From Xylocopa sonorina (lineage: Eukaryota; Arthropoda; Insecta; Hymenoptera; Apidae), in assembly GCF_050948175.1 (NCBI RefSeq), contig NW_027490249.1:62001-126000 (forward strand): DNA of 64,000 bases, given 5' to 3'. Positions within the stretch are counted from its first letter, which is position 1. Each line of letters opens with the position of its first letter. The position numbers and the translations under genes were made by a program. This document shows, one piece after another, positions 51,869-62,921 of the stretch. A model generated the notes under the pieces. The model was not told where the DNA came from and ran no database searches. It worked only from the letters and a program-made list of their open reading frames with translations.

Positions 51869-54800
51869 CTTGCAAGGAAGTGTCGCATTTACATTCATTT
51901 GAAGTGTAGACGAGGAATACATGACACTTCGCAAATCATATTATATCTTACCATGAAACATAGAAATGAGATGCGATATCGCGTTTTAAGAAGCATTAGA
52001 ACACTATTGCTACGATACGTAGTTATCTGCAAACGCTATTTGCTTGCAAGGAAGTGTCGCATTTACATTCATTTGAAGTGTAGACGAGGAATACACAACA
52101 CTTCGTAAATCATATTATATCTTACCATGAAACATAGAAATGAGATGCGATATCGCGTTTTAAGAAGCAGCGGAAATCCATTGCTACGATACGTAGACAT
52201 CTGGAGACGCTATTTCCTTGCAAGGAAGTGTCGCATTTACATTCATTTGAAGTGTAGACGAGGAATACATAAGACTTCGCTAATCATATTATATCTTACC
52301 ATGAAACATAGGAATGAGATGCGATATCGCATTCTAAGAAGCATTAGAACACTACTGCTACGATAGGTAGACATTTGCAAACGCTATTTCCTAGCAAGGA
52401 AGTGTCGCATTTACATTCATTTGAAGTGTAGACGAGGAATACATAACACATCGCAAATCATATTACATCTTACCATGAAACATAGAAATGTGGTGCGATA
52501 TCGCGTTTTAAGAAGCATTAGAACTCTATCGCTACGATACCTAGACATCTGCAGACGCTATTTCCTTGCAAGGAAGTGTCGCATTTACATTCATTTGAAT
52601 CGTAGACGAGGAATGCATAACACATCGCAATGAATATTACATCTTACCATGAAACATACATATGAGATGCAATATCTCGTTTTAAGAAGCATTTGAACTC
52701 TATTGCTTCGATACGTAGACATCTGCAAACGCTAATTCCTTGCAAGGAAGTGTCGCATTTACATTCATTTGAAGCGTGGACGAGGAATACATGACACTTC
52801 GCAAATCATATTATACCTTACCATGAAACATAGAAATGAGATGCGATATCGCGTTTTAAGAAGCATCAGAAATCCATTGCTACGATACGTAGACATCTGC
52901 AAACGCTATTTCCTTGCATGAAAGTGTCGCATTTACATTCATTTGAAGTGTAGGCGACGGATATATAACACTTCGCAAATCATATTATGCCTTACCATGA
53001 AACATAGAAATGAGATGCGATATCGCGCTTTAAGAAGCATTAGAAATCTACTGCTGCGATACGTAGACATCTGCAAACGCTATTTCCTTGCAAGGAGGTG
53101 TCGCATTTACATTCATTTGAATCGTAGACGAGGAATGCGTAACACTTCGCAATGAATATTACATCTTACCATGAAACATAGAAATGAGATGCGATATCGC
53201 GTTTTAAGAAGCATTAGAACTCTATTGCTACGATACCTAGACATCTGCAGACGCTATTTCCTTGCAAGGAAGTGTCGCACTTACATTCATTTGAAGTGTA
53301 GACGAGGAATACATAACACTTCGCAAATCATATTATATCTTACCATGGTACATAGAAATGAGATGCGATATCGCGTTTTAAGAAGCATTAGAAATCTATT
53401 GCTACGATACGTAGACATCTGCAAAAGCTATTTCCTTGCAAGGAAGTGTCGCATTTACATTCATTTGACGTGTAGACGAGGAATACATGACACTTCGCAA
53501 ATCATATTACATCTTACCATGAAACATAGAAATGAGATGCGATATCGCGTTTTAAGAAGCATTGGAACTCTATTGCTACGATACCTAGACATCTGCAGAC
53601 GCTATTTCCTTGCAAGGAAGTGTCGCACTTACATTCATTTGAAGTGTAGACGAGGAATACATAACACTTCGCAAATCATATTATATCTTACCATGAAACA
53701 TAGGAATGAGATGCGATATCGCGTTCTAAGAAGCATTAGAACACTACTGCTACGATAGGTAGACATTTGCAAACGCTATTTCCTAGCAAGGAAGTGTCGC
53801 ATTTACATTCATTTGAATTGTAGACGAGGAATACATGACACTTCGCAAATCATATTATATCTTACCATGAAACATAGAAATGAGATGCGATATCGCGTTT
53901 TAAGAAGCATTAGAAATCTATTGCTACGATAGGTAGACATCTGCAAAAGCTATTTCCTTACAAGGAAGTTTCGCATTTACATTCATTTGAAGTGTAGACG
54001 AGGAATGCATAACACTTCGCAATGAATATTACATCTTACCATGAAACATAGAAATGAGATGCGATATCGCGCTTTAAGAAGCATTAGAAATCTATTGCTG
54101 CGATACGTAGACATCTGCAAACGCTATTTCCTTGCAAGGAGGTGTCGCATTTACATTCATTTGAATCGTAGACGAGGAATGCGTAACACTTCGCAATGAA
54201 TATTACATCTTACCATGAAACATAGAAATGAGATGCGATATCGCGTTTTAAGAAGCATTAGAACTCTATTGCTACGATACCTAGACATCTGCAGGCGCTA
54301 TTTCCTTGCAAGGAAGTGTCGCATTTACATTCATTTGAAGTGTTGACGAGGAATACATAACACTTCGCAAATCAAATTATATCTTACCCAGAAACATACA
54401 AATGAGATGCGATATAGCGTTTTAAGAAGCATTAGAAATCTATTGCTGCGATACGTAGACATCTGCAAACGCTATTTCCTTGCAAGGAAGTGTCGCATTC
54501 GCATTCATTTGAAGTGTAGACGAGGAATGCATAACACTTCGCAATGAATATTATATCTTATCATGAAACATGGATATGAGATGCAATATCTCGTTTTAAG
54601 AAGCATTTGAACTCTATTGCTACGATACCTAGACATCTGCAGACGCTATTTCCTTGCAAGGAAGTGTCGCATTTACATTCATTTGAATCGCAGACGAGGA
54701 ATGCATAACACATCGCAATGAATATTACATCTTACCATGAAACATACATATGAGATGCAATATCTCGTTTTAAGAAGCATTTGAACTCTATTGCTTCGAT

Positions 54801-55511
54801 ACGTAGACATATGCAAACGCTATTTCCTTGCAAGGAAGTGTCGCATTTACATTCATTTGAATCGTAGACGAGGAATGCATAACACATCGCAATGAATATT
54901 ACATCTTACTATGAAACATACATATGAGATGCAATATCTCGTTTTGAGAAGCATTTGAACTCTATTGCTTCGATACGTAGATATATGCAAACGCTATTTC
55001 CTTGCAAGGAAGTGTCGCATTTACATTCATTTGAAGTGTAGACGAGGAATACATGACACTTCGCAAATCATATTATATCTTACCATGAAACATAGAAATG
55101 AGATGCGATATCGCGTTTTAAGAAGCAGCAGAAATCCATTGCTACGATACGTAGACACCTGCAAACGCTATTTCCTTGCAAGAAAGTGTCGCATTTACAT
55201 TCATTTGAAGTGTAGACGAGGAATACATGACACTTCGCAAATCATATTATATCTTACCATGAAACATAGAAATGAGATGCGATATCGCGTTTTAAGAAGC
55301 ATTAGAACACTATTGCTACGATAGGTAGACATTTGCAAACGCTATTTCCATGCAAGGAAGTGTCGCATTTACATTCATTTGAAGTGTAGACGAGGAATAC
55401 ATAACACTTCGCAAATCATATTATATCTTACCATGAAACATAGAAGTGTGATGCTATATCGCGTTTTAAGAAGCATTAGAACTCTATTGCTACGATACCT
55501 AGACATCTGCA
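51869..55511 (+). repeat. 3.64-kb satellite block duplicated at offset 6090 bp (copy 1)
   Basis: Matches 57959-61601 at exactly 35 monomers. Two single-base differences were noticed (T54132/A60222 and A54675/G60765). Shared private variants include AGCAGCGGAAATCC near 52166, ACATCTGGAGACG near 52198 and CTCTATCGCTACG near 52524. Confidence 0.82.
54000..54970 (+). repeat. Block repeated 11 monomers downstream (offset 1914 bp)
   Basis: The run of divergent monomers (GAATCGTAGACGAGGAATGCG, ACCCAGAAACATAC, CATGGATATGAG, CATACATATGAG) recurs in the same order at about 55914-56884, with scattered single-base differences. Confidence 0.65.
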
Positions 55512-56944
55512 GACGCTATTTCCTAGCAAGGAAGTGTCGCACTTACATTCATTTGAAGTGTAGACGAGGAATACATAACACTTCGCAAATCATATTATAT
55601 CTTACCATGAAACATAGAAATGAGATGCGATATCGCGTTCTAAGAAGCAGCAGACATCCATTGCTACGATACGTAGACATCTGCAAACGCTATTTCCTTG
55701 CAAGGAAGTGTCGCATTTACATTCATTTGAAGTGTAGACGAGGAATACATGACACTTCGCAAATCATATTATATCTTACCATGAAACATAGAAATGAGAT
55801 GCGATATCGCGTTTTAAGAAGCATTAGAAATCTATTGCTACAATACCTAGACATCTGCAGACGCTATTTCCTAGCAAGGAAGTGTCTCATTTACATTCAT
55901 TTGAAGTGTAGACGAGGAATGCATAACACTTCGCAATGAATATTACATCTTACCGTGAAACATAGAAATGAGATGCGATATCGCGCTTTAAGAAGCATTA
56001 GAAATCTATTGCTGCGATACGTAGACATCTGCAAACGCTATTTCCTTGCAAGGAGGTGTCGCATTTACATTCATTTGAATCGAAGACGAGGAATGCGTAA
56101 CACTTCGCAATGAATATTACATCTTACCATGAAACATAGAAATGAGATGCGATATCGCGTTTTAAGAAGCATTAGAACTCTATTGCTACGACACCTAGAC
56201 ATCTGCAGACGCTATTTCCTTGCAAGGAAGTGTCGCATTTACATTCATTTGAAGTGTTGACGAGGAATACATAACACTTCGCAAATCAAATTATATCTTA
56301 CCCAGAAACATACAAATGAGATGCGATATAGCGTTTTAAGAAGCATTAGAAATCTATTGCTGCGATACGTAGACATCTGCAAACGCTATTTCCTTGCAAG
56401 AAAGTGTCGCATTCACATTCATTTGAAGTGTAGACGAGGAATGCATAACACTTCGCAATGAATATTATATCTTATCATGAAACATGGATATGAGATGCAA
56501 TATCTCGTTTTAAGAAGCATTTGAAATCTATTGCTACGATACCTAGACATCTGCAGACGCTATTTCCTTGCAAGGAAGTGTCGCATTTACATTCATTTGA
56601 ATCGTAGACGAGGAATGCGTAACACATCGCAATGAATATTACATCTTACCATGAAACATACATATGAGATGCAATATCTCGTTTTAAGAAGCATTTGAAC
56701 TCTATTGCTTCGATACGTGGACATATGCAAACGCTATTTCCTTGCAAGGAAGTGTCGCATTTACATTCATTTGAATCGTAGACGAGGAATGCATAACACA
56801 TCGCAATGAATATTACATCCTACCATGAAACATACATATGAGATGCAATATCTCGTTTTAAGAAGCATTTGAACTCTATTGCTTCGATACGTAGACATCT
56901 GCAAACGCTAATTCCTTGCAAGGAAGTGTCGCATTTACATTCAT

Positions 56945-58110
56945 TTGAAGCGTGGACGAGGAATACATGACACTTCGCAAATCATATTATACCTTACCAT
57001 GAAACATAGAAATGGGATGCGATATCGCGTTTTAAGAAGCATCAGAAATCCATTGCTACGATATGTAGACATCTGCAAACGCTATTTCCTTGCATGGAAG
57101 TGTCGCATTTACATTCATTTGAAGTGTAGGCGACGGATATATAACACTTCGCAAATCATATTATACCTTACCATGAAACATAGAAATGAGATGCGATATC
57201 GCGTTTTAGGAATCATAAGAACTCTATTGCTACGATGCGTAGACATCTGCAAACGCTATTTCCTTGCAAGGAAGTGTCGCATTTACATTCATTTGAAGTG
57301 TAGACGAGGAATACATGACACTTCGCAAATCATATTATATCTTACCATGAAACATAGAAATGAGATGCGATATCGCGTTTTAAGAAGCATTAGAACACTA
57401 TTGCTACGATAGGTAGACATTTGCAAACGCTATTTCCTTGCAAGGAAGTGTCGCATTTACATTCACTTGAAGTGTAGACGAGGAATACATAACACTTCGC
57501 AAATCAAATTATATCTTACCATGAAACATAGAAATGTGATGCGATATCGCGTTTTAAGAAGCATTAGAACTCTATTGCTACGATACCTAGACATCTGCAG
57601 ACGCTATTTCCTAGCAAGGAAGTGTTGCATTTACATTCATTTGAAGTGTAGACGAGGAATACATGACACTTCGCAAATCATATTATACCTTACCATGAAA
57701 CATAGAAATGGGATGCGATATCGCGTTTTAAGAAGCATCAGAAATCCATTGCTACGATATGTAGACATCTGCAAACGCTATTTCCTTGCATGGAAGTGTC
57801 GCATTTACATTCATTTGAAGTGTAGGCGACGGATATATAACACTTCGCAAATCATATTATACCTTACCATGAAACATAGAAATGAGATGCGATATCGCGT
57901 TTTAGGAATCATAAGAACTCTATTGCTACGATGCGTAGACATCTGCAAACGCTATTTCCTTGCAAGGAAGTGTCGCATTTACATTCATTTGAAGTGTAGA
58001 CGAGGAATACATGACACTTCGCAAATCATATTATATCTTACCATGAAACATAGAAATGAGATGCGATATCGCGTTTTAAGAAGCATTAGAACACTATTGC
58101 TACGATACGT
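56945..58110 (+). repeat. 4-monomer (696 bp) tandem recurrence
   Basis: The sequence beginning near 56966 (ACATGACACTTCGC, then GGGATGCG, ATATGTAGAC, TGCATGGAAG, GGCGACGGATATATAAC and GATGCGTAGAC) repeats in the same order from about 57662. A related block lies at 38336-38800. Confidence 0.68.
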
Positions 58111-61100
58111 AGTTATCTGCAAACGCTATTTGCTTGCAAGGAAGTGTCGCATTTACATTCATTTGAAGTGTAGACGAGGAATACACAACACTTCGTAAAT
58201 CATATTATATCTTACCATGAAACATAGAAATGAGATGCGATATCGCGTTTTAAGAAGCAGCGGAAATCCATTGCTACGATACGTAGACATCTGGAGACGC
58301 TATTTCCTTGCAAGGAAGTGTCGCATTTACATTCATTTGAAGTGTAGACGAGGAATACATAAGACTTCGCTAATCATATTATATCTTACCATGAAACATA
58401 GGAATGAGATGCGATATCGCATTCTAAGAAGCATTAGAACACTACTGCTACGATAGGTAGACATTTGCAAACGCTATTTCCTAGCAAGGAAGTGTCGCAT
58501 TTACATTCATTTGAAGTGTAGACGAGGAATACATAACACATCGCAAATCATATTACATCTTACCATGAAACATAGAAATGTGGTGCGATATCGCGTTTTA
58601 AGAAGCATTAGAACTCTATCGCTACGATACCTAGACATCTGCAGACGCTATTTCCTTGCAAGGAAGTGTCGCATTTACATTCATTTGAATCGTAGACGAG
58701 GAATGCATAACACATCGCAATGAATATTACATCTTACCATGAAACATACATATGAGATGCAATATCTCGTTTTAAGAAGCATTTGAACTCTATTGCTTCG
58801 ATACGTAGACATCTGCAAACGCTAATTCCTTGCAAGGAAGTGTCGCATTTACATTCATTTGAAGCGTGGACGAGGAATACATGACACTTCGCAAATCATA
58901 TTATACCTTACCATGAAACATAGAAATGAGATGCGATATCGCGTTTTAAGAAGCATCAGAAATCCATTGCTACGATACGTAGACATCTGCAAACGCTATT
59001 TCCTTGCATGAAAGTGTCGCATTTACATTCATTTGAAGTGTAGGCGACGGATATATAACACTTCGCAAATCATATTATGCCTTACCATGAAACATAGAAA
59101 TGAGATGCGATATCGCGCTTTAAGAAGCATTAGAAATCTACTGCTGCGATACGTAGACATCTGCAAACGCTATTTCCTTGCAAGGAGGTGTCGCATTTAC
59201 ATTCATTTGAATCGTAGACGAGGAATGCGTAACACTTCGCAATGAATATTACATCTTACCATGAAACATAGAAATGAGATGCGATATCGCGTTTTAAGAA
59301 GCATTAGAACTCTATTGCTACGATACCTAGACATCTGCAGACGCTATTTCCTTGCAAGGAAGTGTCGCACTTACATTCATTTGAAGTGTAGACGAGGAAT
59401 ACATAACACTTCGCAAATCATATTATATCTTACCATGGTACATAGAAATGAGATGCGATATCGCGTTTTAAGAAGCATTAGAAATCTATTGCTACGATAC
59501 GTAGACATCTGCAAAAGCTATTTCCTTGCAAGGAAGTGTCGCATTTACATTCATTTGACGTGTAGACGAGGAATACATGACACTTCGCAAATCATATTAC
59601 ATCTTACCATGAAACATAGAAATGAGATGCGATATCGCGTTTTAAGAAGCATTGGAACTCTATTGCTACGATACCTAGACATCTGCAGACGCTATTTCCT
59701 TGCAAGGAAGTGTCGCACTTACATTCATTTGAAGTGTAGACGAGGAATACATAACACTTCGCAAATCATATTATATCTTACCATGAAACATAGGAATGAG
59801 ATGCGATATCGCGTTCTAAGAAGCATTAGAACACTACTGCTACGATAGGTAGACATTTGCAAACGCTATTTCCTAGCAAGGAAGTGTCGCATTTACATTC
59901 ATTTGAATTGTAGACGAGGAATACATGACACTTCGCAAATCATATTATATCTTACCATGAAACATAGAAATGAGATGCGATATCGCGTTTTAAGAAGCAT
60001 TAGAAATCTATTGCTACGATAGGTAGACATCTGCAAAAGCTATTTCCTTACAAGGAAGTTTCGCATTTACATTCATTTGAAGTGTAGACGAGGAATGCAT
60101 AACACTTCGCAATGAATATTACATCTTACCATGAAACATAGAAATGAGATGCGATATCGCGCTTTAAGAAGCATTAGAAATCTATTGCTGCGATACGTAG
60201 ACATCTGCAAACGCTATTTCCATGCAAGGAGGTGTCGCATTTACATTCATTTGAATCGTAGACGAGGAATGCGTAACACTTCGCAATGAATATTACATCT
60301 TACCATGAAACATAGAAATGAGATGCGATATCGCGTTTTAAGAAGCATTAGAACTCTATTGCTACGATACCTAGACATCTGCAGGCGCTATTTCCTTGCA
60401 AGGAAGTGTCGCATTTACATTCATTTGAAGTGTTGACGAGGAATACATAACACTTCGCAAATCAAATTATATCTTACCCAGAAACATACAAATGAGATGC
60501 GATATAGCGTTTTAAGAAGCATTAGAAATCTATTGCTGCGATACGTAGACATCTGCAAACGCTATTTCCTTGCAAGGAAGTGTCGCATTCGCATTCATTT
60601 GAAGTGTAGACGAGGAATGCATAACACTTCGCAATGAATATTATATCTTATCATGAAACATGGATATGAGATGCAATATCTCGTTTTAAGAAGCATTTGA
60701 ACTCTATTGCTACGATACCTAGACATCTGCAGACGCTATTTCCTTGCAAGGAAGTGTCGCATTTGCATTCATTTGAATCGCAGACGAGGAATGCATAACA
60801 CATCGCAATGAATATTACATCTTACCATGAAACATACATATGAGATGCAATATCTCGTTTTAAGAAGCATTTGAACTCTATTGCTTCGATACGTAGACAT
60901 ATGCAAACGCTATTTCCTTGCAAGGAAGTGTCGCATTTACATTCATTTGAATCGTAGACGAGGAATGCATAACACATCGCAATGAATATTACATCTTACT
61001 ATGAAACATACATATGAGATGCAATATCTCGTTTTGAGAAGCATTTGAACTCTATTGCTTCGATACGTAGATATATGCAAACGCTATTTCCTTGCAAGGA

Positions 61101-61601
61101 AGTGTCGCATTTACATTCATTTGAAGTGTAGACGAGGAATACATGACACTTCGCAAATCATATTATATCTTACCATGAAACATAGAAATGAGATGCGATA
61201 TCGCGTTTTAAGAAGCAGCAGAAATCCATTGCTACGATACGTAGACACCTGCAAACGCTATTTCCTTGCAAGAAAGTGTCGCATTTACATTCATTTGAAG
61301 TGTAGACGAGGAATACATGACACTTCGCAAATCATATTATATCTTACCATGAAACATAGAAATGAGATGCGATATCGCGTTTTAAGAAGCATTAGAACAC
61401 TATTGCTACGATAGGTAGACATTTGCAAACGCTATTTCCATGCAAGGAAGTGTCGCATTTACATTCATTTGAAGTGTAGACGAGGAATACATAACACTTC
61501 GCAAATCATATTATATCTTACCATGAAACATAGAAGTGTGATGCTATATCGCGTTTTAAGAAGCATTAGAACTCTATTGCTACGATACCTAGACATCTGC
61601 A
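57959..61601 (+). repeat. 3.64-kb satellite block duplicated at offset 6090 bp (copy 2)
   Basis: Partner of 51869-55511. The match ends at G55512/A61602, about 66 bp before the retrotransposon boundary. Confidence 0.82.
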
Positions 61602-61663
61602 AACGCTATTTCCTAGCGAGGAAGTGTCGCATTCACATTCATTTGAAGTGTAGACGAGGAATA

Positions 61664-61667
61664 CATA
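61664..61667. repeat. Predicted target-site duplication CATA
   Basis: The four satellite bases next to the LTR terminus at 61668 (monomer offsets 142-145). The matching copy should lie just outside the other LTR of this element, beyond the right edge; it cannot be seen here. Confidence 0.5.
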
Positions 61668-61854
61668 TGTCACGTCCGGGACCGGGAGAATTTCCGAAGT
61701 TGCCCGCGACGGCACGTAGCAGAAATCGCGGAGCCGAGCACTATATTGTGATGGGCACCGTGGTTCCTTTTATGGGACGTTACCGGTAAAAATACCCGAG
61801 GACGCGATATAATGAGATTCCACGGACCTTTAGCTGTCTTCACACCTTGATAAT

Positions 61855-62151
61855 TCAATAATTACGTTCCAGGTACAGCTGCTGTCGAGGATCGCCGTCT
61901 GGTATAGCTGCGGCGTAGGGTCGGCGTTGCGGAAACGTCAGAGGAACGAGTACCCAACGGCGTTGACCGGAACTGTGAAGTGGAGCCGCAGAGCTCGCCG
62001 AATCCGGGGAAGACTGGATTTGAACCGAGGTGGCAGCAACGATGACGGAGTGGCAGGCTGAATACGCTGGATCGGCGTAGTCGCGCACTAAACGACGTAG
62101 AAAGTTCTTTCTACCAGCATGACGCGTTTTCTTATTAGCGGAGTGACACAT
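61855..62151 (-). CDS. Conserved reading frame in R-U5 of the 3' LTR, function unknown
   Basis: From ATG at 62151 the frame encodes 98 residues and stops at 61855, about 190 bp before the LTR end. The same frame is open upstream to another ATG at 62271, but that would read through one of the 19-bp motifs; 62151 is chosen because the solo LTR has an ATG at the equivalent place. It shares TRxAGRxxFxRRLxRxY (about residues 9-25) and W66 to R96 with PYAAAIP (78-84), DPR (87-89) and YLER (93-96). In the PYAAAIP-DPR stretch, 7 of 10 identical residues use a different synonymous codon in the two LTRs. The middle (about 35-60) is Ser/Ala-rich and variable. No signal peptide or membrane segment is evident. 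It may be an LTR-encoded leader protein or exon; I recognise no family. Confidence 0.42.
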   Translation of the reverse strand: MCHSANKKTRHAGRKNFLRRLVRDYADPAYSACHSVIVAATSVQIQSSPDSASSAAPLHSSGQRRWVLVPLTFPQRRPYAAAIPDGDPRQQLYLERNY

Positions 62152-62187
62152 CCACGATGAACTTCTCCTAACTGGATTCAAATTGGA

Positions 62188-62295
62188 TAAGCGGCGGTCC
62201 GCTCTATCCGCATCGGTCCAGCAGAACGAAGAACGATCGGTTACTTCGAGTAGTCCGTACCTGTAGTCCACACAGTTAAGCGGCGGTCCGCTCTA
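62188..62295 (-). promoter_or_regulatory. Paired 19-bp motif in R-U5 of the 3' LTR
   Basis: TAGAGCGGACCGCCGCTTA occurs twice on the minus strand, at 62295-62277 and 62206-62188, identical to each other. They are at about +352 and +441 from the putative start, compared with +369 and +451 in the solo LTR. GCGGACCGC within it is a near-perfect small dyad. Confidence 0.5.
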
Positions 62296-62614
62296 ACTAT
62301 GTAGAGTTCCAAGTAACGATACTAAATCAAAGTATGGAAGTGATTGTGTATACGCGAGAACCGAAGGTGATCGCGTGGAAATAGAAATGAAATAGAAATT
62401 TAAATGTAAAATAACAATAAAGATATATTCTGTATAAAAAACCTATGCTATATACTTTACTTCCCAAAACTAAACTTAGTAGAAATAGAACTTAACTAGA
62501 AATCGAAATGGAACTTGAAATAGAATTAGAAGACACCTCGAAGAGGTGATGGAAAGGCACTAAGCCATAAGTTAAACTAGAAGTATCGGGTACTCGGGTC
62601 GAGTCCCAGAGAGA

Positions 62615-62648
62615 GGTCTGAGTCGATTCGAAGTAGGAACTAGAATGT
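62615..62648 (-). promoter_or_regulatory. Putative Inr + DPE core promoter of the 3' LTR
   Basis: On the minus strand, ACATTC (62648-62643, A+1 at 62646) differs by one base from the arthropod initiator TCAKTY. AGACC at 62619-62615 fits the DPE consensus RGWYV exactly at +28 to +32. Alone the initiator match is modest; the coincidence of spacing and location with the solo LTR raises confidence. Confidence 0.5.
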
Positions 62649-62702
62649 GCTCTTGCTCGCCTGCTCGAGACCTTCTCGGGTCGCGTGGCGCGCGAGTCGT
62701 TG

Positions 62703-62765
62703 GGCTCTCGCGGTGGGGCGGACGGTCGGAGTAGGGCGGCCACGCGGTGGGGTGGCCGGTCGGAG
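62703..62765 (-). promoter_or_regulatory. GC-rich duplicated element upstream of the 3' LTR start site
   Basis: Two near copies of CTCCGACCGKCCRCCCCACC start on the minus strand at about 62765 and 62731, roughly 85-120 bp upstream of the putative start. This block is the most similar stretch between the two LTRs at nucleotide level. Confidence 0.4.
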
Positions 62766-62921
62766 TGGGAGCGGCTCGCGTTACGCGTGAGCCGCGAGCG
62801 TCAAATGCGCGCGGGCGCGCGTCGCAACTTATGAACTAGAAAATACATATTGAACTTAGAATTATATGCGTGTGTGTTGTTCGTGTTACAATGTGTGTGT
62901 CGTGTACTTAGAAATAGGATT

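Larger units (their letters stand above)
47755..61667 (+). repeat. 174-bp satellite array, right block
   Basis: Continuation of the same array in the same orientation after the solo LTR, about 80 monomers. It is more heterogeneous than the first 32 kb. It contains divergent monomers in which the GCGATATCGC dyad has become GCAATATCTC (for example near 48990, 50910, 52660, 54560, 54750, 54930, 56490, 58750 and 60660). Others carry CCCAGAAACATACAAATGAG and GCGATATAGC (near 48123, 48829, 50735, 54388, 56307 and 60478). It ends abruptly at the minus-strand LTR element. Confidence 0.97.

Noticed and set aside
1..61667. CENP-B box
   Set aside because: No match to NTTCGNNNNANNCGGGN was found in the standard monomer on either strand; the only TTCG (in CACTTCGCAAATC) lacks the CGGG half.
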